Positions 1-5,715 of a stretch of 6,668 bases of DNA are shown piece after piece. Below the pieces are notes generated by a model. That model searched no databases. It was not told the origin of the DNA and worked only from the letters and a program-made list of their open reading frames with translations. The translations under genes and the position numbers were made by a program. Source of the stretch: Pseudomonadota bacterium (GTDB taxonomy: Bacteria; Pseudomonadota; Alphaproteobacteria; Acetobacterales; Acetobacteraceae); NCBI GenBank assembly GCA_021845835.1, contig JAJZVE010000258.1, positions 1 through 6,668 on the forward strand. Direction: 5' to 3'. Every line of letters begins with the position of its first letter. Positions within the stretch are counted from its first letter, which is position 1.

Positions 1-422
1 GCGACATGCACGATGCCGGTGGCGACGTGCAGCCGCGCGCCGTGCCGCGCTGCCGTCCAGTCCAGCCAGGGCTGCCACCGCCGCTGCTGCCGCTGCGCCA
101 GCGCCGGCGGCTCGGCGGCGCGGTAGCACAGCAGGTCGGCCTCGCCGAAGCGGGCGAGTTCCAGCACCACCGGTTCCGGATCGGGGGCGATGCGGACCTG
201 GCCGGTGCCGGCGAAGCGCGTCAGCGGCAGCTCGGCGAACGACGTGCGGCCGCCCTTGCGCCCGCCCGCCGCCTGCCACTCCGCCGCCACCGCCTGCGCC
301 AGCGCCCGGCTCGGCAGATGGAGTTCGGTGCCGCCGGGAATATGCACCGGCCGGCCATCCAGCACGATGCGCCAGCCGGAGTCCGTCGGCGCGATCTCGG
401 CGGTTTCCCAGAATCGTTGCAT
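1..422 (-). CDS. atp12: ATP12 family F1-ATPase assembly chaperone (N-terminal 140 residues; 3' end outside window)
   Basis: ATP12-family proteins bind the F1 alpha subunit and help assemble the alpha/beta hexamer of ATP synthase; the bacterial forms are cytoplasmic and are mostly found in Alphaproteobacteria. The visible 140 residues fit the family throughout: an N-terminal beta segment with W-x-I-x-L-D-G-R-P-V (17-26), the helix containing EWQA (48-51), PLTR (66-69), DLLCYRA (96-102) and a tryptophan-rich W-x-P-W-L-D-W stretch (116-122). The start is ATG at 422-420. A GAGAGG Shine-Dalgarno sequence 5 nt upstream overlaps the TGA stop of the AsmA gene, leaving 9 nt between the genes, so the two are almost certainly co-transcribed. 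The roughly 100 C-terminal residues expected for the family lie beyond base 1. No frameshift is visible. Family assignment is by recognised motifs; the role is from the family. Confidence 0.9.
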   Translation of the reverse strand, partial: MQRFWETAEIAPTDSGWRIVLDGRPVHIPGGTELHLPSRALAQAVAAEWQAAGGRKGGRTSFAELPLTRFAGTGQVRIAPDPEPVVLELARFGEADLLCYRAAEPPALAQRQQRRWQPWLDWTAARHGARLHVATGIVHV

Positions 423-431
423 CAGGCCCTC

Positions 432-2561
432 TCAGTGCGCCAGCAGGCCGCGCAGGATGTCGATCGGCTTCGGCAGCTTGGCCGGGGCCTGGGCCGGGCC
501 CGGGGCCGCGCCCTGCGCCGGCGCCGGTGCGGCCTCGCCGGCCGGGCCGCAGCTTTCCGGCGGCGCGCCGGCGCCCAGCAGGGCCCGCGCCGCGCCGCCC
601 GCGTCCAGCGCCGGCTTCGGATCGGCAAACGTGCCGCCGACGCGCACCGGCACCACGACCCCCGGCCCGACCCGCAGCAGCGGGCGAAGATGCAGGTTCA
701 ACGCCTCCGTCGCCAGCTCGATCCGGCCGCCGCCCTGCACCGCGAGGCTGGGCGTGTCGGCGAACAGGCTGGCGACGGTGACGCTGCCGTTCACCGCAGT
801 CAGCCGCAGGTCGAGACAGCGCAGCGGCGTGCGCCCGACCGTGCCCAGCGCACTCTCCGGCAGCCGCGCCGCGTGCAGCACGCCGCCGAGCATGGCGGCC
901 AGTACCGCGGTGTCGATATCGCCATTGCGCGCGGTCAGCGCGAAATGGCCGCCGAGGCTGGCCGCCAGCGCGTGCGGCGAACCGCCCGCGGCGGTCAGGT
1001 CGGCTTCCACGGCCGCGGCGCTGTCGATCGCGCCGGCGGTGAACGGCGCCAGCGAGAGCGCCGGGGCGTGCAGCGTGAGCGCCATCGGCGGCGGCGCGGC
1101 GGCGGCGTCGATCGCCAGCCGCCCCGCCAGCCGCCCGCCCGGCGACTGGCCGGACAGCGGATCGAGCGTGAGCCGTCCCCCCTGCAGCACCAGATGGCCG
1201 GACACGTCGGCGTAGGTCGCGCCCCCTGTCTGCAGCGCTGCGATGGTGATCTGCAGGTCGGCGTCGGCGGCGCGCAGCGGCGCGAGGTCGAACGGCCGGT
1301 CGGGGATCAGCCGCGCCGGCCGCGGCGCCGGGGCAGGCGCGGCCGGTGCGGGCACGGCCGGCCGCGGCGGGGACAGCGCGGCGAGCAGCGCGTCCAGGTC
1401 CAGCCGCTGCACCGCCAGCGAGCCGCGCAGCGCCGGATGCGCCGCCAGCGTGACGGTCAGCGCCGCGTGCGCCTGCAGCGCCGGTGGCGCGGCGATGGCA
1501 AGCGCCAGCGGCAGCGACACGGCGAGCGGCCCGACGGTGCCAAGCAGGTGCAGCGGCGTGCCGTGCCATGTCGCCTGCACATCCGCCTGTATCGGCTGGC
1601 GCAGGTCCGGCGCGGCGAAGTCGGCGCGCGCCAGCACGAGGCCCGGTACCGCCGCGCCGAGATCGAGGCCGCCCACATGCACCGCCAGCGCGCTCGCCTC
1701 CGGCGGCGCGAGACCGGCGCCGGCGAGCCGCGCCGAGACCGAGATGTCGTGCAGCGCCGGCACCGGAACCGGCAGGAACGGCGCGAGGCCGGTGAGATCG
1801 GTCGCGGCGGCATCCGCCTGCACCGCGTACCCCAGGCCGTGCGGCGTCAGCGTCCCGCGCACCGCCAGCCGGGCGCCCTCGCCCTGCAGCACCAGCTGCA
1901 CCGGCCAGGGCGCCGCGCCGGCGGGGCCGGGCAGCGCCTCCAGCGGCCCGGTCTCGCCGCTCAGCATGAAGCGCCGCCCGGCGCTGACCAGTTCGCCCGC
2001 GACGACCAGCGAGGCGCCGGGGGCCGCGGCGACGCCGTCCAGACGCGGCACCGCCAGCGCCAGCGCGCCGCGGCGCACCTCGCCGTCGCGCACATGCACC
2101 GCCTCCACCGCCAGCCGCAGCCGCGGCCCGCCCGTCCGGGCAGGCGCGGCCGGCGGCGGTGCCGGCGGCGCTGCCGGCGGCAAGACGGTCGGCGGCGTCA
2201 GCGCGAGCTGCGGGCGCAGCAGGTCGAGCCGGACGATCGCCACCTCGCCGCCGAGCAGCGGCAGCAGCGCCACGCGCGCCGCAAGCCGGCCCAGGCGTAG
2301 CGTCGCGGCGCCGTCCGCCGCCGTCAGCACCAGGTCGTCGGCCGTCAGATGCGGCGGCAGGCTCCAGCCGACACGGATCGGGCCGCGCATGTCGAGCCGG
2401 ACGCCGGTGGCGCGCCCGACCGCGGACGCGATCTCCGGCTTGAAGTCGTTCGGGTCAATCAGCAGCGTCACCGCCACCGATGCCGCCACCACCAGCGCCA
2501 CCAGCAGCAGCAGCCCGGCCAGCAGCGCGCGCAGCACGGGGCGTCGGCGGCGTCTCGGCAT
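432..2561 (-). CDS. AsmA family protein (AsmA-like, inner-membrane anchored, 709 aa)
   Basis: AsmA-like proteins are anchored in the inner membrane and extend into the periplasm; the family is linked to outer-membrane biogenesis and, for the larger relatives, inter-membrane phospholipid transport. The protein opens with a basic patch (residues 3-7, five Arg) and one hydrophobic segment (about 11-34). The typical AsmA start follows: I-D-P-N-D-F-K-P-E-I (35-44), then a helix and a beta strand R-x-D-x-R-G-P-I. A long beta-rich body continues to a C-terminal AsmA domain (about 500-650), with A-R-N-G-D-I-D near 544-550, C582 before L-D-L-R-L, N-G-S-V (591-594), G-G-R-I-E-L (611-616) and V-G-G-T-F-x-D-P (641-648). 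Two Ala/Pro linkers (about 123-145 and 398-417) and an Ala/Pro/Gly tail (about 664-697) are low complexity. ATG 2561-2559 has a strong AGGAG ribosome site 4 nt upstream. It lies 72 nt after the pseudouridine synthase gene and 9 nt before the ATP12 gene. Which AsmA subgroup it belongs to cannot be told. Confidence 0.9.
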   Translation of the reverse strand: MPRRRRRPVLRALLAGLLLLVALVVAASVAVTLLIDPNDFKPEIASAVGRATGVRLDMRGPIRVGWSLPPHLTADDLVLTAADGAATLRLGRLAARVALLPLLGGEVAIVRLDLLRPQLALTPPTVLPPAAPPAPPPAAPARTGGPRLRLAVEAVHVRDGEVRRGALALAVPRLDGVAAAPGASLVVAGELVSAGRRFMLSGETGPLEALPGPAGAAPWPVQLVLQGEGARLAVRGTLTPHGLGYAVQADAAATDLTGLAPFLPVPVPALHDISVSARLAGAGLAPPEASALAVHVGGLDLGAAVPGLVLARADFAAPDLRQPIQADVQATWHGTPLHLLGTVGPLAVSLPLALAIAAPPALQAHAALTVTLAAHPALRGSLAVQRLDLDALLAALSPPRPAVPAPAAPAPAPRPARLIPDRPFDLAPLRAADADLQITIAALQTGGATYADVSGHLVLQGGRLTLDPLSGQSPGGRLAGRLAIDAAAAPPPMALTLHAPALSLAPFTAGAIDSAAAVEADLTAAGGSPHALAASLGGHFALTARNGDIDTAVLAAMLGGVLHAARLPESALGTVGRTPLRCLDLRLTAVNGSVTVASLFADTPSLAVQGGGRIELATEALNLHLRPLLRVGPGVVVPVRVGGTFADPKPALDAGGAARALLGAGAPPESCGPAGEAAPAPAQGAAPGPAQAPAKLPKPIDILRGLLAH

Positions 2562-2589
2562 TGCTCCTCGTCTTGACCTGCGCCGGTTG

Positions 2590-2619
2590 AGATTAGCCCG
2601 AGCCCGGGGCCAGCGTCAC
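2590..2619 (-). promoter_or_regulatory. possible weak promoter for the AsmA-ATP12 genes
   Basis: In the 72-nt gap upstream of the AsmA gene, the minus strand reads GTGACG (2619-2614; 4 of 6 to the -35 consensus), an 18-nt spacer, then TAATCT (2595-2590; only 3 of 6 to TATAAT). The strong AGGAG site lies just downstream. The match is poor and such pairs arise by chance, so this is a weak candidate; read-through from rarA is the simpler view. Confidence 0.2.
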
Positions 2620-2633
2620 GGCCGCGGCTGCTC

Positions 2634-3605
2634 TCATTTGCGTTGGGGCGGATGGGCGGCGGGCGCGGTGAAGCCGAGGGCGCGGAACGTCGCCGCCATG
2701 TGCGGCGGCAACCCTGCCTCCACCGCCAGCGTCCCGCCCGCCGGGTGCGGCAGCACGAGGCGCCGCGCGTGCAGATGCAGCAGCGGCGACAGCCCCTCCA
2801 GCGGCGCCACGCCATACGCGGCGTCGCCCAGGATCGGCGCGCCGATGGCGGCGCAATGCACGCGCAACTGGTGCGTCCGCCCGGTCAGCGGCGACAGTTC
2901 CAGCCAGGCGAGCCTGCGGCCGGCATGGTCGAGCGTGCGGTATTCGGTGATCGCCCGCGCGGCATCGCGATCGGCGTCCGTCGCGGGCGCCACGCGCGCC
3001 CCGCCGATGCCCGGATCGTGCCGCACCAGCGGCACGTCTATCCGCCCTGCCACCGGCACCGGCCGGCCGACCACCACGGCCCAATAGGTCTTCTCCACCG
3101 CCCGCGTGCGGAACGCGGCGGCCAGTTTCGCCGCCACCCCCGGTGAGCGCGCCACCACCAGCACGCCGGAGGTGTCGCGGTCCAGCCGGTGCACCAGACG
3201 CGGCCGGTCCCCCGCCGCGGTCGCCAGCGCCGCCAGCATGCCGTCCAGGTGCCGCGCGATCCCCGGCCCGCCCTGCGTCGGCAGGCCGGGCGGCTTGTCC
3301 AGCACGATCAGGTGATCGTCGCGATACAGCAGCATGCGTTCCAGCTCGGCACGGTTGCGCGCGTCCGGCGGCGGCACGTCCGGCGGCGGCGCGGCGGCGG
3401 CGGGCAGCGGCGGGATGCGCACCGACTGGCCGGGCGCGAGCCGCGTCGCGGCGTCGGCGCGCCGGCCGTCCACGCGGATCTGGCCGGTGCGGCACAGGCG
3501 CTGGATCACGCCCTGGGTCAGGTCGGGGAAATGGCGGCGGAACCAGCGGTCGAGGCGGATATCGGCCTCGTCCTCGGCAACCGCGCGCTGCGCGACGCCG
3601 CTCAT
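2634..3605 (-). CDS. rluC: RluA/RluC-type 23S rRNA pseudouridine synthase (323 aa)
   Basis: Members of this family isomerise specific uridines to pseudouridine, in E. coli RluC at three sites of 23S rRNA. An N-terminal S4 RNA-binding domain (about 15-66: R-L-D-R-W-F, V-I-Q-R-L, G-Q-I-R-V-D-G) is joined by an Ala/Pro linker (68-81) to the catalytic domain. That domain has L-Y-R-D-D-H-L-I-V-L-D-K-P-P-G (93-107), the signature HRLDRDTSG (139-147) with catalytic Asp142, E-K-T-Y-W (171-175) and L-T-G-R-T-H-Q-L-R-V-H (240-250) followed by ILGDAAYG. All hallmarks are present and length is normal. The start ATG (3605-3603) overlaps the rarA stop as ATGA, with no Shine-Dalgarno sequence upstream, so translation is probably coupled to rarA termination. 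The S4 domain favours RluC/RluD over RluA, but the exact target uridines cannot be read from sequence, so the symbol is tentative. Confidence 0.93.
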   Translation of the reverse strand: MSGVAQRAVAEDEADIRLDRWFRRHFPDLTQGVIQRLCRTGQIRVDGRRADAATRLAPGQSVRIPPLPAAAAPPPDVPPPDARNRAELERMLLYRDDHLIVLDKPPGLPTQGGPGIARHLDGMLAALATAAGDRPRLVHRLDRDTSGVLVVARSPGVAAKLAAAFRTRAVEKTYWAVVVGRPVPVAGRIDVPLVRHDPGIGGARVAPATDADRDAARAITEYRTLDHAGRRLAWLELSPLTGRTHQLRVHCAAIGAPILGDAAYGVAPLEGLSPLLHLHARRLVLPHPAGGTLAVEAGLPPHMAATFRALGFTAPAAHPPQRK

Positions 3606-4876
3606 GTGCCGCGCGCCGCGCGCAGCTTCGCCCAGTAGGCGAGGCGCTTGGCCACCTCGCGCTCGAACCCGCGTTCCGCCGGGCGGTAGAATTCGGCGCG
3701 CGCCATGCCGTCCGGAAAGTAGTTCTGGCCGGAAAAGGCGTCCGGCGCCTCGTGGTCGTAGCTGTAGCCGCGCCCGTAGCCGAGATTCTTCATCAGCGTG
3801 GTCGGCGCGTTCAGGATATGTGCAGGCGGCATCAGGCTGCCGGTGGCGCGCGCCGCGCGCTGCGCTTCGCCGAATGCGATATAGGCCGCGTTCGACTTGG
3901 GCGCTGTGCCCAGATACAGCACGGCTTGCACGATCGCCAATTCCCCCTCCGGGCTGCCGAGCCGTTCATACGCCTCCCATGCCGCCAGCGCCTGCGGCAG
4001 CGCCGCGGGATCGGCCAGCCCGATGTCCTCGACCGCGAACCGCACCAGCCGGCGCGCCACATAGCGCGGGTCCTCGCCGCCGGCGAGCATGCGCGCGAAC
4101 CAGTAGAGCGCCGCGTCCGCATCCGATCCGCGCAGCGATTTATGCAACGCCGAGATCAGATTGTAATGTTCCTCCCGGTCCTTGTCATAGAGCGCGGCCC
4201 GGCGGGCCAGCAGCCCGGCCAGCGCCGTCGGGTCGAAAGCCGCGGCCGGCGGCGGGGCGGCGGCGATTTGTTCAATCATGTTGAGCAAATACCGCCCGTC
4301 CCCGTCCGCCATCGCCCGCAGGCTGGCGCGCGCCTCCGCGGTGAGCGGCAGCGTCAGGCCGAGCGCGGTTTCCGCCCGCGCCAGCAGTTTTTCCAGCGCA
4401 TCGTCGTCGAGGCGCCGCAGCACCAGCACCTGACAGCGCGACAGCAGCGCGCCGTTCAGCGCGAAGGAGGGGTTTTCCGTGGTGGCGCCGATCAGCGTGA
4501 CGGTGCCGGTCTCCACGACGGGAAGAAAGCCGTCCTGCTGGGCGCGGTTGAAGCGGTGGATCTCGTCCACGAACAGCAGCGTCCCCTGCCCGCCGGCGCG
4601 CCGCCGCGCCGCTTCCTCGAACGTGCGCTTGAGGTCGGCGACGCCGGAGAACACGGCGGAGAGCTGCACGAACGCCAGCCCGGCGCGGTCGGCGAGCAGC
4701 CGCGCGATGGTGGTCTTGCCCACCCCCGGCGGTCCCCACAGGATCAGCGACGCGAGGCTGCCGCGCGCCAGCATGCGCGTGAGCGTGCCGGCGGGCCCGA
4801 CCAGATGGTCCTGGCCGACCACGTCATCGAGCGTGCGCGGACGCAGGCGGTCGGCGAGGGGGGCGGGGGTGGGCAC
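3602..4876 (-). CDS. rarA: replication-associated recombination protein A (RarA/MgsA AAA+ ATPase, 424 aa)
   Basis: RarA (MgsA; Mgs1/WRNIP1 in eukaryotes) is a tetrameric clamp-loader-like AAA+ ATPase acting at stalled replication forks. In order: P-L-A-D-R-L-R-P-x-T-L-D-D-V-V-G-Q (6-22); Walker A GPPGVGKT (48-55); Walker B LLFVDEIHRFN (100-110); sensor 1 GATTENPSF (130-138); the S-R-C arginine finger (Arg147); sensor 2 around G-R-Y-L-L-N (194-199); the tetramerisation region H-Y-N-L-I-S-A-L-H-K-S-x-R-G-S-D (237-252); and the C-terminal Y-x-Y-D-H-x-x-x-x-x-x-x-x-Q-x-Y-F-P (371-388). Length is typical. The start is GTG (4876-4874): an in-frame TAA lies 9 nt upstream and no later ATG fits before the conserved N-terminus. 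No ribosome site is visible (the preceding bases are C-rich), so initiation is weak or leaderless. The gene heads the leftward operon and faces away from vapBC. Confidence 0.96.
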   Translation of the reverse strand: MPTPAPLADRLRPRTLDDVVGQDHLVGPAGTLTRMLARGSLASLILWGPPGVGKTTIARLLADRAGLAFVQLSAVFSGVADLKRTFEEAARRRAGGQGTLLFVDEIHRFNRAQQDGFLPVVETGTVTLIGATTENPSFALNGALLSRCQVLVLRRLDDDALEKLLARAETALGLTLPLTAEARASLRAMADGDGRYLLNMIEQIAAAPPPAAAFDPTALAGLLARRAALYDKDREEHYNLISALHKSLRGSDADAALYWFARMLAGGEDPRYVARRLVRFAVEDIGLADPAALPQALAAWEAYERLGSPEGELAIVQAVLYLGTAPKSNAAYIAFGEAQRAARATGSLMPPAHILNAPTTLMKNLGYGRGYSYDHEAPDAFSGQNYFPDGMARAEFYRPAERGFEREVAKRLAYWAKLRAARGT

Positions 4877-4920
4877 GGGGGGAGTTTAGCCCGGGCGCTG
4901 GCGGGGGCGAAATCGGGGCC

Positions 4921-4929
4921 TGGTATGAT
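4921..4929 (+). promoter_or_regulatory. extended -10 promoter of vapBC, with overlapping palindrome
   Basis: TGGTATGAT matches the extended -10 pattern TGnTATAAT at all but one base, in the only AT-rich patch of an otherwise very GC-rich region. No convincing -35 box lies 16-18 nt upstream, which extended -10 promoters can tolerate. Predicted start is near 4936, leaving about 30 nt of leader with GAGAGG (4957-4962) 5 nt before the vapB ATG. The perfect 8-bp palindrome GATATATC (4927-4934) overlaps the -10; VapB-type antitoxins commonly bind palindromes in their own promoter, so it is a candidate operator. Confidence 0.5.
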
Positions 4930-4952
4930 ATATCTTCCCCCATGTTTATCCA
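4925..4952 (-). promoter_or_regulatory. candidate promoter for rarA operon (leftward)
   Basis: Read on the minus strand, TGGATA (4952-4947; 4 of 6 to TTGACA) is followed by a 16-nt spacer and TATCAT (4930-4925; 5 of 6 to TATAAT). Transcription would begin near 4918 and give a leader of about 40 nt before the rarA GTG. The -10 shares its bases with the rightward -10 of vapBC. An alternative is TAAACT (4887-4882), placed 6 nt before the GTG as in leaderless mRNAs, which would fit the missing ribosome site. Confidence 0.35.
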
Positions 4953-4967
4953 GGGCGAGAGGCAGAC

Positions 4968-5198
4968 ATGCAGGTCGGAAAGTGGGGCAACAGTCTGGCG
5001 GTGCGGCTGCCTGCCGCGGTGGTGGAGATGCTCGGGCTGAAGGAGGGCGATGAGATCGCGATTGAGATCGCCGGCAACCGCACGTTCCGGGTAAGCCGGG
5101 ACCGCAGCCGAGACGCCGCGCTGGCGCGGCTGAAGGCATTGCAGCGGCCCTTGCCGCCCGGCTTCCGATTCAGCCGGGACGAGGCCAATGAACGGTGA
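4968..5198 (+). CDS. vapB: VapB-type antitoxin, AbrB/MazE swapped-hairpin family (76 aa)
   Basis: This is the antitoxin of a type II toxin-antitoxin pair: it binds and blocks the PIN toxin encoded next to it and, in the family, represses its own promoter. Residues 1-45 form the AbrB/SpoVT/MazE beta-hairpin DNA-binding domain: V-G-K-W-G-N-S-L-A-V-R-L-P (3-15), then the L-G-L-K-E-G-D-E-I-x-I-E-I turn-strand (22-34). The C-terminal tail (about 46-76) is charged, with a helix D-A-A-L-A-R-L-K-A-L and then P-P-G-F-R-F-S-R-D-E-A-N-E-R, the usual place for the toxin-blocking segment. The ATG has a GAGAGG ribosome site 5 nt upstream. The stop lies inside vapC, 11 nt past the vapC start, giving translational coupling with the antitoxin made first. 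Length is typical. Confidence 0.9.
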   Translation: MQVGKWGNSLAVRLPAAVVEMLGLKEGDEIAIEIAGNRTFRVSRDRSRDAALARLKALQRPLPPGFRFSRDEANER

Positions 5199-5607
5199 CG
5201 TGTTCCTGGACAGCAACGTCCTGCTCTACGCCATCTCGACCGACGATCCGCGCTCTGCCACCGCGACCGCTGCGCTGGCACAGGGCGGCGCGATCAGCGT
5301 CCAGGTGCTCAACGAATTCGCCAACGCAGCGCGGCGCAAGCTGCGGCGATCATGGCAGGACATCGCGGAGGCGCTTGCGGCAATTCGCGCGCTCTGCAGG
5401 CAGCCGCTACCGATTACGGTGGCGACGCACGAGGCGGCGCGCGAGATCGCCGAGCGGGAAGGGTTCAGCTTCTACGATTCGCTGATCATTGCGTCAGCGT
5501 TGGAAGCCGGCTGTGCCACGCTGCTGTCCGAGGACATGCAGGACGGTCGCGTGATCGCCGGCCGGCTGACAATCCGCAATCCGTTTGCAGAGCGGGCACA
5601 GCCGTAA
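5188..5607 (+). CDS. vapC: VapC-type PIN-domain ribonuclease toxin (139 aa)
   Basis: PIN-domain toxins are Mg2+/Mn2+-dependent endoribonucleases that stop translation by cutting tRNA or rRNA; here the target is unknown. The four expected acidic residues are present: Asp8 in V-F-L-D-S-N-V-L-L-Y (5-14), Glu43 in Q-V-L-N-E-F (39-44), Asp97 in F-S-F-Y-D-S-L-I (93-100) and Asp116 in L-L-S-E-D-M-Q-D-G (112-120). The C-terminus ends in a strand I-R-N-P-F typical of the family, so the enzyme looks intact. The ATG lies inside vapB, 11 nt before its stop, with a short GAGG motif 3 nt upstream, so expression probably depends on vapB translation. The local sequence is less GC-rich than the operon to the left (35 of 60 bases at 5461-5520, against 48 of 60 at 2041-2100), which fits horizontal transfer but is not proof. 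Confidence 0.92.
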   Translation: MNGDVFLDSNVLLYAISTDDPRSATATAALAQGGAISVQVLNEFANAARRKLRRSWQDIAEALAAIRALCRQPLPITVATHEAAREIAEREGFSFYDSLIIASALEAGCATLLSEDMQDGRVIAGRLTIRNPFAERAQP

Positions 5608-5624
5608 GGCGAGACCACCGCCTT
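5606..5624 (+). terminator. small hairpin at the end of vapC, possible weak terminator
   Basis: AAGGCG (5606-5611) and CGCCTT (5619-5624) form a perfect 6-bp stem with a 7-nt loop, beginning within the vapC TAA stop codon. There is no T-run after it (the next bases are C-rich), so it does not qualify as a standard intrinsic terminator; it may protect the 3' end or assist Rho-type termination, or be chance. Confidence 0.25.
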
Positions 5625-5666
5625 CCGCCCCTTGCGCCCGCCCCTCCCCTCCAACACCATGCGACC

Positions 5667-5695
5667 ACGACGCGCCGGATGGCCGGTTGCGTCGT
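5667..5695. repeat. interrupted inverted repeat (11 bp) between vapC and the nuclease gene
   Basis: The outer arms ACGACGC (5667-5673) and GCGTCGT (5689-5695) are exact complements. Inside them, CCGG (5675-5678) pairs with CCGG (5683-5686) around an ATGG loop. One unpaired base on the left (G5674) and two on the right (TT 5687-5688) separate the stems. The structure ends 20 nt before the probable start codon of the nuclease gene and 9 nt before its ribosome site. It could be an operator for a repressor, an mRNA hairpin affecting translation, or a terminator without a T-run. The pairing is read directly; the role is unknown. Confidence 0.5.
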
Positions 5696-5704
5696 CACAT
5701 CTTC

Positions 5705-5710
5705 AGGGGG
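5705..5710 (+). promoter_or_regulatory. ribosome binding site deciding the TTG start at 5716
   Basis: AGGGGG lies 5 nt before TTG (5716-5718). The only upstream in-frame ATG (5659) is preceded by a C-rich run with no ribosome site, and using it would put the 5667-5695 hairpin inside the coding region. This favours the TTG start. Confidence 0.6.
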
Positions 5711-5715
5711 CGCAT

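Noticed and set aside
6..2300. A 764-codon open frame on the plus strand, and other long plus-strand frames at 190-1215, 1243-3087 and 3143-5053
   Set aside because: They lie antisense to well-supported genes, their products are repetitive Arg/Ala/Gly-rich sequences without recognisable domains, and long stop-free antisense frames are expected at this GC content.
2597..2610. GGGC/GCCC pairing in the gap after the pseudouridine synthase gene as a terminator
   Set aside because: The stem is short, has no T-run, and downstream genes appear co-transcribed.
4919..4954. CCTGG...CCAGG inverted repeat flanking the vapBC promoter
   Set aside because: Arms are only 5 bp with a 26-nt interval and the bases next to them do not pair, so chance is likely in this composition.
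4824..5281. Minus-strand frames crossing the rarA-vapBC gap and vapB
   Set aside because: They are antisense to the vapB/vapC coding frames and show no recognisable protein features.
5659..5715. ATG 5659 as the start of the nuclease gene
   Set aside because: It is in frame, but has no ribosome site, adds an Arg-rich 19-residue extension unlike the domain, and would absorb the hairpin; TTG 5716 with AGGGGG is preferred though not proven.
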